This document shows, piece after piece, positions 46,588 through 55,684 of a stretch of 64,000 nt of DNA. The stretch covers positions 248,001 through 312,000 of the forward strand of contig NZ_RAPV01000002.1 in NCBI RefSeq assembly GCF_003610295.1, given 5' to 3'. The notes below the pieces were generated by a model. It made no database searches and was not told where the DNA came from. It saw only the letters and a program-made list of their open reading frames with translations. How positions within the stretch are numbered: the first letter of the stretch is position 1; each line of letters begins with the position of its first letter. The translations under genes and the position numbers were made by a program. Source of the DNA: Paraburkholderia sp. BL23I1N1 (GTDB lineage Bacteria > Pseudomonadota > Gammaproteobacteria > Burkholderiales > Burkholderiaceae).

Positions 46588-49500
46588 TCAACCGATCGTC
46601 ATCAAATTCGCATTACCGCCTGCTGCTGCCGTATTCACGCTGACCGAACGTTCCGTCAACAGACGCTCGAGCGCGTAGTCCTCGTCGCCGCTTTCCAGCG
46701 CGCGAGCCGCGACGCCCTGCACGGAGACGATCGGACCCGGACGTTTCGCCACTTCCTTCACCAGCGCCAGCAGTTCGTCGCTATCGCCCTCGAACAGCAC
46801 CGCGTCGAACGACGCATCGGCACTCTTCTTCACGCTTGCGTAAGACTTCAACGCAGCGGGCAACTGCGACACCAATTGTTCACCGGCCGCGCCTTCGAAC
46901 AACGCGCGATTTCCCGTAGCCAGCGCCGCGGCAAACTGCACGCGCGCACCGCTCGCCGTCGAGGCGATACACAGCACCGTGCCGCGCGCGCCCAACGTGT
47001 ACGTGTTGCGCTCGCCGGTGGGCCCCGACAATACCGCAGTGGCGCCCGCCGGCACATGCGACAGATAACCGTCGCAACGTGCGGCCAGCACCGGCTGCTG
47101 TTCGCTGATCAGCCAGTCGCGCAGCGCCGTCAATGCAGCGGACGGATTGTCGCCGCGATTATCCCCGTTCGGGCCGGCTTGTGGCACATCCGCGATCAAA
47201 GACTGCGCCAGCGACTTCGGCAACCCTGCCGGACGCGTCGCCAACAGACGCTGCAGATACAGCGCGCCGCCCGCTTTCGGACCCGTGCCCGACAAACCTT
47301 CACCGCCGAACGGCTGAACCCCCACCACGGCGCCGATCACGTTGCGGTTCACATAGATGTTGCCGACATGCGCGCGGCTGATCACATGGGCAATGGTTTC
47401 GTCGATCCGCGTGTGGATGCCGAGCGTCAGGCCGTAACCCGTTGTGCGGATCTGCTCGAGCAGCTTGTCCAGCTGGCTGCGGCGGAAACGCACCACATGC
47501 AGCACCGGGCCGAACACTTCACGCTTCAATTCGTCGATGCTGTCGAGTTCGATCAGCGTCGGCGGAACAAACGTGCCTTGTGCGCCGCCTTCCGGCATCG
47601 GCAGTTGCTCGACCTTGCGGCCTTTCTCGCGCATCGCCGCGACGTGCGCGTCGATGCCGCGCTTCGCATCGAGATCGATCACCGGGCCAACGTCGATCGA
47701 CAGCCGGTCCGGATTGCCCACTGCCAGTTCGCGCATCGCGCCCGTCAGCATTTCCAGCGTGCGGTCCGCAACATCTTCCTGCAGACAAAGAACGCGCAAC
47801 GCGGAACACCGTTGACCGGCGGAATCGAATGACGACTGCAGCACGTCCGCGACGACCTGTTCCGCGAGCGCCGACGAATCGACGATCATCGCGTTCTGAC
47901 CGCCGGTTTCGGCGATTAGCGGAATCGGCTTGCCTTCCGGATCGAGGCGGTTCGAGAGCGTCTTGTTGATCAGACGCGCGACTTCGGTCGAACCGGTGAA
48001 CATCACCGCACGGGTGCGCGGGTCAGCCACCAAGGCGGCGCCGACCGTTTCGCCGTCGCCCGGCAGCAGTTGCACCGCGCCCGCCGGCACGCCGGCTTCG
48101 CGCAGGATACGCACGGCTTGCGCGGCAATCAGCGGCGTTTGTTCAGCCGGCTTCGCGAGCACGGTGTTACCCGCTGCAAGCGCCGCGGCGACCTGACCCA
48201 TGAAAATCGCCAGCGGGAAGTTCCACGGGCTGATACACACCACCGGACCGAGCGGGCGGTGCGTGTCGTTGGAGAATTCGTCGCGGATCTGCGTCGAGTA
48301 GTAACGCAGGAAGTCGATCGCTTCGCGGATTTCCGCAACCGCGTTCGCCAGCGACTTGCCGGCTTCACGCACCACGAGACCCATCAGCGTGTGCATCTGC
48401 GCTTCGAGCAGATCGGCGGCACGCGCGAGGCAATCGGCACGGGCTTCGACCGGTGTCGCTTGCCAGATCGGTGCGGCGGCGACCGCGTGGGCCAATGCGG
48501 CGCTCACGTGTTCCGACGTCGCTTCGACGACCGTACCGACGAGGTCGCGATGATCGGCCGGGTTCCGCACATCACGTGCGACGCCGACGGCGATCTCGTT
48601 GTCTTCGAGCATAGGTGCGGCGCGCCACGGATGATGCGCGCTCGCCAGCAATGCCGACGACAGCGACGCCAGACGATGTTCATTCGACAGATCGAGGCCC
48701 ATCGAATTGAGACGCTCGGCGCCAAACAGATTGCGCGGCAGCGGAATCTTCGCGTGCGGTGCGCCGAGCGGGGCGATCTTGGAGGCTTCGTCGACCGGAT
48801 CGGCGATCAGGTCCTTGATCGCGACATTTTCGTCGGCGATGCGATTCACGAACGACGTGTTCGCGCCGTTTTCCAGCAGACGGCGCACGAGATACGCGAG
48901 CAACGTTTCATGCGTGCCGACCGGTGCATACACGCGGCACGGACGGTTCAGCTTGTCGCGGCCGGTGACTTCCTCATATAGCGGTTCACCCATGCCGTGC
49001 AGGCACTGGAACTCGTACTGGCCGGGGTAGTAGTTATTGCCCGCGAGGTGATAGATCGCCGACAGCGTGTGCGCATTGTGCGTGGCGAACTGGGGATAGA
49101 CCGCGTCCGGCGCGCCGAGCAACTTCTTCGCACAGGCAACGTACGAGACATCGGTGTAGATCTTGCGCGTGTAGACCGGATAGCCTTCGAGGCCGTCCAC
49201 TTGCGCACGCTTGATTTCAGTATCCCAGTACGCGCCCTTCACAAGGCGGACCATGATGCGGTGACGGCTGCGGCGCGCCAGATCGATGATGTACTCGATC
49301 ACGAACGGGCAGCGTTTCTGATACGCCTGCACCACAAAACCGATGCCGTTCCAGCCGGCCAGTTCCGGATCGAAGCACAGCGCTTCGAGCAGATCGAGCG
49401 AGATTTCGAGGCGGTCGGCTTCTTCGGCGTCGATGTTCAGGCCGATGTCGTAGCGGCGCGCGAGGATCGCCAAAGCACGCACGCGCGGCAGCAACTCGCT

Positions 49501-50529
49501 CATTGTGCGTTCCTGCTGCGAACGCGAATAGCGTGCGTGCAATGCCGACAGCTTGATGGAAATGCCCGGGCCCTCGTAAATGCCGCGGCCGCCGGCCGCC
49601 TTACCGATCGCGTGGATCGCCTGTTCGTACGAGGCGTAATAGCGCTGCGCGTCGGCTTCGGTGGTGGCGGCTTCGCCGAGCATGTCGTACGAGTAGCGGA
49701 AGCCACGTGCTTCGTACTTGCGGCTATTCGCCAGCGCTTCGGAGATGTTCTCGCCCGTGACGAACTGCTCGCCCATCAGGCGCATCGCCATGTCGACGCC
49801 CTTGCGGATCAGCGGCTCGCCGCCCTTGCCGATCAGACGCGTAAGCGCCGACGAGAGGCTCGCCTCACTGTTGGTCCCCACCAGTTTGCCGGTGATCATC
49901 AGGCCCCACGTCGCGGCGTTGACGAACAGCGACGGCGCCTGGCCGACGTGCGACTTCCAGTCGCCCTTGCTGATCTTGTCGCGGATCAGCGCGTCACGCG
50001 TGGCGCGATCCGGAATGCGCAACAGTGCTTCGGCGAGGCACATCAGCGCGACGCCTTCCTGGCTCGACAGCGAGAATTCGTGGATCAGCCCTTCGACGCC
50101 ACCGCCCTTGCTCTTCGTGCGCAGCGTTTCGACCAGCTTGCCGGCCATGGCCTGCACATCGCCCGCCAGATTGGACGGCAGACGCGCCTGGCCAAGCAGG
50201 AACGGCACGCACTCCGGCTCGGGACGGCGATACGCAGCGGTGATCGCCGCACGCAAGACCGATTGCGGTTGCACGTTCTGCGCAAACTCGAGGAACGGAT
50301 GCGAGGCACTGTCCTCCTCCTGATCCACCGTGGCGCCGTCGGCCAGATCGGCCGAGCCAGTGTGGCCCGACAATTCAGGCGGCAATTGGCCGTGCTCGAT
50401 TTTTTCGAGGTAAGCGAAGATCGCCTGCTTGATCAGCCAGTGCGGAGTGCGTTCGAGGCGAGTGGCGGCATCTTTCAGCCGGGAACGCAGGAGGTCGTCG
50501 ACCTTGACGCCAAGGGTGGTGCTAGCCAT
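46588..50529 (-). CDS. putA: Trifunctional PutA: proline dehydrogenase, P5C dehydrogenase and transcriptional repressor
   Basis: A 1313-residue PutA that oxidises proline to glutamate. Residues 1-45 (TTLGVKVDDLLRSRLKDAA, HWLIKQAIFAYLEK) form a ribbon-helix-helix domain, the hallmark of trifunctional PutA. The proline dehydrogenase barrel follows (about 190-560). The aldehyde dehydrogenase domain (about 640-1110) has LIAETGGQNAMIVDSSAL and catalytic Cys908 in AGQRCSALR. A C-terminal ALDH-like domain completes the long form. ATG 50529 is preceded by AAGGAAAC and gives the conserved start. The DNA-binding domain and the palindrome at 50606-50640 imply autoregulation. Confidence 0.96.
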   Translation of the reverse strand: MASTTLGVKVDDLLRSRLKDAATRLERTPHWLIKQAIFAYLEKIEHGQLPPELSGHTGSADLADGATVDQEEDSASHPFLEFAQNVQPQSVLRAAITAAYRRPEPECVPFLLGQARLPSNLAGDVQAMAGKLVETLRTKSKGGGVEGLIHEFSLSSQEGVALMCLAEALLRIPDRATRDALIRDKISKGDWKSHVGQAPSLFVNAATWGLMITGKLVGTNSEASLSSALTRLIGKGGEPLIRKGVDMAMRLMGEQFVTGENISEALANSRKYEARGFRYSYDMLGEAATTEADAQRYYASYEQAIHAIGKAAGGRGIYEGPGISIKLSALHARYSRSQQERTMSELLPRVRALAILARRYDIGLNIDAEEADRLEISLDLLEALCFDPELAGWNGIGFVVQAYQKRCPFVIEYIIDLARRSRHRIMVRLVKGAYWDTEIKRAQVDGLEGYPVYTRKIYTDVSYVACAKKLLGAPDAVYPQFATHNAHTLSAIYHLAGNNYYPGQYEFQCLHGMGEPLYEEVTGRDKLNRPCRVYAPVGTHETLLAYLVRRLLENGANTSFVNRIADENVAIKDLIADPVDEASKIAPLGAPHAKIPLPRNLFGAERLNSMGLDLSNEHRLASLSSALLASAHHPWRAAPMLEDNEIAVGVARDVRNPADHRDLVGTVVEATSEHVSAALAHAVAAAPIWQATPVEARADCLARAADLLEAQMHTLMGLVVREAGKSLANAVAEIREAIDFLRYYSTQIRDEFSNDTHRPLGPVVCISPWNFPLAIFMGQVAAALAAGNTVLAKPAEQTPLIAAQAVRILREAGVPAGAVQLLPGDGETVGAALVADPRTRAVMFTGSTEVARLINKTLSNRLDPEGKPIPLIAETGGQNAMIVDSSALAEQVVADVLQSSFDSAGQRCSALRVLCLQEDVADRTLEMLTGAMRELAVGNPDRLSIDVGPVIDLDAKRGIDAHVAAMREKGRKVEQLPMPEGGAQGTFVPPTLIELDSIDELKREVFGPVLHVVRFRRSQLDKLLEQIRTTGYGLTLGIHTRIDETIAHVISRAHVGNIYVNRNVIGAVVGVQPFGGEGLSGTGPKAGGALYLQRLLATRPAGLPKSLAQSLIADVPQAGPNGDNRGDNPSAALTALRDWLISEQQPVLAARCDGYLSHVPAGATAVLSGPTGERNTYTLGARGTVLCIASTASGARVQFAAALATGNRALFEGAAGEQLVSQLPAALKSYASVKKSADASFDAVLFEGDSDELLALVKEVAKRPGPIVSVQGVAARALESGDEDYALERLLTERSVSVNTAAAGGNANLMTIG

Positions 50530-50605
50530 GTTTCCTTCTTCGGATACCAGACTAAATTGCTGGCAAAAGACTAAAAGTTGAGCGAATCGTACGCCTCCCA
50601 ATAAA

Positions 50606-50640
50606 AAGGTGCAACCATGCATCATGCATGGTTGCACCTT
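50606..50640. promoter_or_regulatory. 35-bp near-perfect palindrome carrying GTTGCA half-sites (probable PutA operator)
   Basis: Two perfect 17-bp inverted arms (50606-50622 and 50624-50640) flank a single central C. Each arm contains GTTGCA (as TGCAAC at 50610-50615 and GTTGCA at 50631-50636), the hexamer known to be bound by the E. coli PutA ribbon-helix-helix domain. It lies 77 bases upstream of putA. Confidence 0.75.
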
Positions 50641-50842
50641 CTTAGAAGCCCTCTGCGGCGGGGGTTTGCGCCGAATTGCGCTACGCGTGGCGACGGCGGT
50701 TGCGATCAGTACTTTCCCTGGCGTGATTCTTTTTGCATTTACCCTTATCAGATTGCTCGACGCGCCGTTATACAGAACATGGATGATTGCGGCCGCAAGG
50801 CACGCACATAAAAACGGTACGGGGTTTTAGAGGACTGGTGAA

Positions 50843-51016
50843 ATGGAAAAGTGGTTAGTGATATTGGGCATCTGGGCGATGTGCGCGATGTGCGCCGTGC
50901 TCTTCATTCGTGGCGCGACGGGTAGCTCTTCGAGCCGGCGCAAGTCCGTGGACGGACGCGCGCGCCCTGCTTCGCGCGCATCGGCCGGCGAAACGCACGC
51001 AGCATTGAACGATTGA
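50843..51016 (+). CDS. Small single-helix membrane protein
   Basis: A 57-residue protein: MEKWLVILGIWAMCAMCAV begins a hydrophobic helix (residues 4-23) followed by a basic, Ser/Arg-rich cytoplasmic tail (SSSSRRKSVDGRAR). AGGACTGGTG lies just upstream of the ATG as a weak ribosome-binding site. No other long frame overlaps it convincingly. Positive charges after the helix predict N-out/C-in topology. Function unknown. Confidence 0.6.
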   Translation: MEKWLVILGIWAMCAMCAVLFIRGATGSSSSRRKSVDGRARPASRASAGETHAALND

Positions 51017-51127
51017 GTGACTGAATCCGGCGACTCGCGACCTACACAGCGACGCCGGTCTCGATTGATACCGCGAGTAGTGAATGTGCGTCGCCCCGTT
51101 CAAGCGGCGGCGGCGAAGACGCGCGCG

Positions 51128-51373
51128 TCAGCTTTGCGGGATCGGCATGAACTTGGCGCAGGCGTCGTCAGGCGAAACGAACTGGTCGTGCAGACGGCAT
51201 AGCCGGCTCTCCGCCACGCTCGCGCCAAACCCGGAACTGAACACGGCGAGGCCCGGAATGCTCTGCTCCAGTGAATGCCGATCTTCTGCGCGATACCGGC
51301 AGCTTGCACAGCGCGGCGCGCACGCATCGAAGCGTGCGTGGGCCGTGCCGGCAATGAGGACGGCCTCGGTCAT
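51128..51373 (-). CDS. Small Cys-rich protein translationally coupled to the YeiH-like transporter
   Basis: An 81-residue soluble protein. Its ATG overlaps the stop codon of the upstream transporter gene as TGATG, so the two are coupled. Five cysteines occur at 18, 22, 25, 59 and 72, in DACAPRCASCRYR and ESRLCRLHDQFVSPDDACAKF. The C-x3-C-x2-C and CxxH pattern suggests an iron-sulfur or zinc site. I do not recognise a named family. The pairing suggests it serves the transporter or its substrate. Confidence 0.7.
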   Translation of the reverse strand: MTEAVLIAGTAHARFDACAPRCASCRYRAEDRHSLEQSIPGLAVFSSGFGASVAESRLCRLHDQFVSPDDACAKFMPIPQS

Positions 51374-52809
51374 CACGAGCCCTGCCCCAAGCTATTCCAG
51401 TACGGTGCGAACACGTGCGCGGACAGCGCGTAGCCGATGGCGATATTGACCGCGACGCCGGCCGTAAAGGCCAGGAACGGTTTCAGGCCGGTGGCCGAAA
51501 GCGCGCGCAGGCGCGTGGTCAACCCAATGCTCAGAAAACAGAACGTGAACGCCCATGTGCGCAGCGCGGCGATCGGCGCGACGAATTCGGGCGTGACGAC
51601 CTTGCGGTAATCAGCCAACGAGTAATGGCTGGCGATCCACGTCACCAGCGCCGACGCGATCACGAAGCCAATCACGAATTTCGGAAAGCGCGCCCAGATT
51701 TCACCCGCATTGGCCTTGGCTTCGACACCGCTGTCCTGCGATTCCCAACGCGTCGTCGCGACAATCGCCAGCACGAGCGCCCAGATACCGATCCAGATGT
51801 CGCGGCCAACCACCTTCATCAGCGTGAACGCCTGCAGCGACGCCTCGGGCGCGCCGGCAATCACGCCGCCCGCTTGCTTCGCGAAGTCGCCATAGGCTTG
51901 CGCGGCGGCAATGCCCGCGGCGTCGGCGAATTCCGAGGTGCCGATCCATGCCCCGGCCACCGCCGTCGAGAGGCCCAGAGAGCGCGATACGAACGGCAGC
52001 ACAAAGATCATCACGATCGCCCATAGCACGACCAGCGTGATCGCCACCGATGCCTGTTCGCGCTTGGCCCGCACCGCGCCGGCAATCGCAATCGCCGCCG
52101 AAACGCCGCACACCGCGCCGCCCACACCGAGCACGGCCGCAAAACGCCGATCGAGGCCAAGCGCCTTGCCGGCAAGGAAGATCACGAAAAACGTCACGAG
52201 CGAGACGATGGTCGCCTGCCCCACCGCGACCGGCCCCGCCCACACCAGCAACGTGAAAGGCAGTGTCGCGCCGAGCAGCACAATGCCGACCTTGATATAA
52301 AACTCCACCCGCAAGCCCGCGGAGAACCACGTCGGCAGCGTGAACACGTTGGAGATCAGGAGGCCGAGCGCCAGCGCCACCAGCGGTGGCTCAAGGTTGT
52401 ACTTCGACGCATTGACCCATGCGCCAAGCGTGAAAATCAGCGCCGACGCGATGAACAGGATCAGAAACGACGCCAGAAAAGCACTGACGCGCTGCTTCAA
52501 CGCAGCAAGGCTCACGCCGAATAGCACGGCGAACGCGATGAACAGCGCGACGTAGTTCGGCACATGCTTACCGATGTCCTGCACGACTTGCGTCACGCTC
52601 GACCATTTAGCCGGCGCAACCGCCAGCCACTTGATGCTGCTGCCCGAGGCGAACAGCCCCCAGGCGATCACGATCACCAGCAGGCCTATCCAGACGGCCC
52701 ACCAGTCTTCAGTGGAAAAGAGACCGCCGCCGTGCGCGCTAAGGCCACTGCGGTGTTTGCCGGGCGCTGCGCCAGTCGGCAGGGTTTGATTGGTATCGCT
52801 CATCGCCAT
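51373..52809 (-). CDS. YeiH/UPF0324-family membrane protein (putative sulfate exporter family)
   Basis: A 478-residue inner-membrane protein with about 11-12 hydrophobic segments. Family sequences include KVGIVLLGATLPFTLLVWAG, GVGGAVCGVSAAIAIAGAV and GTSEFADAAGIAAAQ. An N-terminal hydrophilic tail of about 30 residues precedes the first helix. Members are annotated as putative sulfate exporters on limited evidence; the real substrate is uncertain. ATG 52809 (MAMSDT) or 52803 are both possible starts. The Cys-rich gene follows with a one-base overlap. Confidence 0.85.
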   Translation of the reverse strand: MAMSDTNQTLPTGAAPGKHRSGLSAHGGGLFSTEDWWAVWIGLLVIVIAWGLFASGSSIKWLAVAPAKWSSVTQVVQDIGKHVPNYVALFIAFAVLFGVSLAALKQRVSAFLASFLILFIASALIFTLGAWVNASKYNLEPPLVALALGLLISNVFTLPTWFSAGLRVEFYIKVGIVLLGATLPFTLLVWAGPVAVGQATIVSLVTFFVIFLAGKALGLDRRFAAVLGVGGAVCGVSAAIAIAGAVRAKREQASVAITLVVLWAIVMIFVLPFVSRSLGLSTAVAGAWIGTSEFADAAGIAAAQAYGDFAKQAGGVIAGAPEASLQAFTLMKVVGRDIWIGIWALVLAIVATTRWESQDSGVEAKANAGEIWARFPKFVIGFVIASALVTWIASHYSLADYRKVVTPEFVAPIAALRTWAFTFCFLSIGLTTRLRALSATGLKPFLAFTAGVAVNIAIGYALSAHVFAPYWNSLGQGS

Positions 52810-52973
52810 GCCCCGAGTCAGTTGAGGTGCATCGGCGCGGGAATGTTCGGGTTTTGCCTAAAGATGCGCCGATTCGGCGAAATATAGGCGAGCGGCGGCG
52901 CAAAGCGAAACGACCATTCGCTCTATGAATATGACTCAAAGAAGTAACGCCCCGAGTGGCGCGGCAAGAGGCG

Positions 52974-55220
52974 TCAGATGTCGAGCGGGTCGACTTCGAG
53001 ATTCCAGCGCAGCACGCCTTTCAGCCCGCGCATCATCGGTTGCCACGCGCGCAAAGTGGCCTGCAAGGCGGCCCGCGACGCGCTCTCGATCAGCAATTGC
53101 GCGCGATGCACGTGCATCACCTTGACGATGGTAAGCGGCACGGCGTCATAGACCGTCACGCGCGCGGCGGCCGGGATCTCCGTCAGCGCGGCGGCGGCCT
53201 GCTGCAGGAAGGCGAGCGCGGCTTCGAGCGTGCGGCCTTCGGCGCGCAGCAAAGCCTGATACACGAACGGCGGCAGATGCGCGTCGCGCCGCTCGCCCAG
53301 TGTCGAAGTGGCAAAGCCCACGTAGTCATGCCGCCCCAGCGCGTGATACAGCGCATGGCGCGGATAGCGCGTCTGCACCAGCACCTCGCCCGGCAAACCG
53401 GCGCGCCCCGCGCGGCCACTCACTTGCATCAATTGCGCGAAAAGGCGTTCGCTCGCGCGGAAGTCGTGTGAAAACAAGGCGGTGTCGGCATTCAGCACGC
53501 CGACCAGCGACACCCGCTGGAAGTCGTGGCCCTTCGCAATCATCTGTGTGCCGACGAGGATGTCGACTTCGCCTGCGTGGACGTCGGAGAACAGCGCCTG
53601 CGCGCTGCCTTTGCGGCGCGTGCTGTCGGCGTCGATGCGCAGCACGCGGGCGCCGGGTACGGCGCTCGCCAGCGTTTCTTCGACGCGTTGCGTGCCGCGT
53701 CCCATCGGGGCGATGTCGACATTGCCGCACTCCGGGCACGAGCGCGGAATGCGCGACTCCCAGCCGCAGTGGTGGCAGCGCAGCGCGCGCTCGGGTTTGT
53801 GCAACACCACGTACGCGCTGCAACGTGGACAGCCGGCCACCCAGCCGCAGGCATCGCAGGCGAGTTGCGGGGCGTAACCGCGCCGGTTGAGAAACACGAG
53901 GCTCTGCTCGCCGCGCTCGAGCCGCGCCTTCAGCGCCGCGATCAACGGCCCGGACAATCCCTCCACCGAGGCCCGGCCGCGCCGCCGCTCTTCTTCCAGA
54001 TCGATCAGCCTGACGGTCGGCAGTACAGCCTCGGCGACGGCACGGCGCGACAGGGTAAGACGCTTATAGCGCCCCTGATCCGCCTGCCACCAGCTTTCCA
54101 GCGACGGCGTGGCCGAGCCGAGCACAACCGGCAGACCGAGTTGCTTGGCGCGATAGATCGCCAGGTCGCGCGCCGAATAGCGCAGGCCTTCCTGCTGCTT
54201 GTAGGCCGGATCGTGTTCCTCGTCGACGACGATGATCGCGAGTTTCGGCAGCGAGGCAAGCACCGCCAGGCGCGTACCGAGCACAATGCGGGCGCGCCCG
54301 GTGTGCGCGGCGAACCAGTTGCGGGCCCGTTCGCCTTCCGCGAGGCCGCTGTGCAGCGTGACGATCGATGTGCCTTCGAGCGCGGCAAAGCGCGTCCGGA
54401 AGGCCGACTCGAACTGCGGCGTCAAATTGATTTCAGGAACGAGGACGAGTGCCTGCGCGTCGGGCTTCGCCGCCAGAATCTCGGCGAGCGCGCGCAGATA
54501 TACCTCGGTCTTGCCGCTGCCCGTCACGCCGTGGAGCAGAAACGGGGCAAAACCGTTCGCGTCGCGGATCGATTCGACCGCGGCTGCCTGTTCGTCGGTG
54601 AGGGTCGGCAAGGCGGGTGCGGGCGTATCCGGCGATGCGGGGGCCGCGAGCACCTCGGCAGCTTCGATCACCTCCAGCGCAACCCAGCCTTCGGCTTGCC
54701 ATGCTTCCAGGGTTGCAATGGCTTTGGGGTGAAGTGCGCGAGCGTCGGCGGCGATCAGAAATTCAGCCTCGGCGAGCGCCGAGGCAAGCTTGCGCAACGC
54801 GCCGGCGCGCGCAGGCAAGCTTTCCGGCAATGCGGCGCGACCCGTCGCCGTCAGGCTGTAACGCTCTTCCGGGGCGAACAGACGCGACCAGCGCGAGGCG
54901 TCACGCAGGGCTTGCGGCAAAGCGGGCAGGGCTACTTCTCCGAGGCCGCGCTGATAGTAGTCGGCAGCGAAGGCGGCGAGCGCCAACCATTCGGCCGACA
55001 CCGGCGGGCAAGCGGTACAGACGTTGTTGACCGCCCGCAGGCGGTCAGTAGGCACGTCACTGTGAGTGGTCACTTCGCATACGAGGCCCACCACGTGCCG
55101 CTTGCCGAACGGCACGCTTACCAGCATGCCCGGCGCGACCTGTTCAGGCGCGTCGCAGCGGTAGTCGAACAAGGTCGGCAGCGGATGATCCAGCGCGACG
55201 CGGACGAACACTTCACTCAC
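52974..55220 (-). CDS. priA: Primosomal replication protein N-prime, PriA helicase
   Basis: PriA reloads the replisome at stalled forks. The 748-residue product has the N-terminal 3'-DNA-binding domain (VALDHPLPTLFDYRCD), Walker A in GVTGSGKTEVYL and the DEEH box in VVDEEHDPAYKQQE. The zinc-binding insertion carries eight cysteines in CDACGWVAGCPRC, LRCHHCGW and CPECG. Helicase motifs V/VI include GTQMIAKGHDF and QVSGRAGRAG. A DnaA-box-like site lies 151-160 bases upstream of its start. Length is typical. Confidence 0.96.
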   Translation of the reverse strand: MSEVFVRVALDHPLPTLFDYRCDAPEQVAPGMLVSVPFGKRHVVGLVCEVTTHSDVPTDRLRAVNNVCTACPPVSAEWLALAAFAADYYQRGLGEVALPALPQALRDASRWSRLFAPEERYSLTATGRAALPESLPARAGALRKLASALAEAEFLIAADARALHPKAIATLEAWQAEGWVALEVIEAAEVLAAPASPDTPAPALPTLTDEQAAAVESIRDANGFAPFLLHGVTGSGKTEVYLRALAEILAAKPDAQALVLVPEINLTPQFESAFRTRFAALEGTSIVTLHSGLAEGERARNWFAAHTGRARIVLGTRLAVLASLPKLAIIVVDEEHDPAYKQQEGLRYSARDLAIYRAKQLGLPVVLGSATPSLESWWQADQGRYKRLTLSRRAVAEAVLPTVRLIDLEEERRRGRASVEGLSGPLIAALKARLERGEQSLVFLNRRGYAPQLACDACGWVAGCPRCSAYVVLHKPERALRCHHCGWESRIPRSCPECGNVDIAPMGRGTQRVEETLASAVPGARVLRIDADSTRRKGSAQALFSDVHAGEVDILVGTQMIAKGHDFQRVSLVGVLNADTALFSHDFRASERLFAQLMQVSGRAGRAGLPGEVLVQTRYPRHALYHALGRHDYVGFATSTLGERRDAHLPPFVYQALLRAEGRTLEAALAFLQQAAAALTEIPAAARVTVYDAVPLTIVKVMHVHRAQLLIESASRAALQATLRAWQPMMRGLKGVLRWNLEVDPLDI

Positions 55221-55684
55221 GCCGCGGGGTGGATCAGGTCAATGGATGCGGCACGACGCCGCATCACAATGCACATTGAGCAAACGGCGAACCCGTCGAA
55301 GTTAAAGTAAAACTTCAATTTCGGCGCTAAGTTTTGGATTCGGCTGAACAATTGCAATCGGTCCGCTTGCCTGTGGATAACTTTGTTAAGAACTTCGCCC
55401 GGATGGCCCAGGAACCGCGCCGCAGCGGCCTTCTGTGGGTTTCCGCACATTTTGTCGTGAACCCGTGAAACCCTTGCCAGACAAGGCTTAGATCAAATGC
55501 GCCGCCAATGTGCAAGGGTTGAGGCACGACGAAAGCTTCTACCGCGCCGCAGCGTGATCAATGTGCATAAGTCAAGTCTTGACTTTCGCAAGACCGCCAT
55601 CTGACGGCCCGCTGCCTACAAATATTCCCTTAGACCGAGAGCCCAGTTCGCCGCATTGCAGCAAAAATGACAACGTTTTCGGTG
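55221..55684. other. Non-coding interval between hemE and priA
   Basis: About 464 bases. Frames of 60-80 codons exist on both strands but lack a ribosome-binding site and family resemblance. The interval holds AT-rich sequence near 55290-55330, a perfect DnaA box (55371-55380) and probably the priA promoter. Confidence 0.55.
55371..55380 (-). promoter_or_regulatory. Isolated DnaA-box sequence upstream of priA
   Basis: CTGTGGATAA on the plus strand is TTATCCACAG on the minus strand, an exact match to the consensus DnaA box TTATCCACA. No second perfect box lies nearby, so this is not an origin; regulation of priA by DnaA is only a possibility. Confidence 0.45.

Noticed and set aside
48997..50574. 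525-codon open frame opposite the putA proline dehydrogenase region
   Set aside because: Antisense shadow; Arg/Leu/Val-rich without motifs, while the minus strand has full PutA conservation.
55217..55450. 77-codon frame overlapping the priA start
   Set aside because: Weak start, no family resemblance, overlaps priA by a few bases in a region better explained as its promoter.
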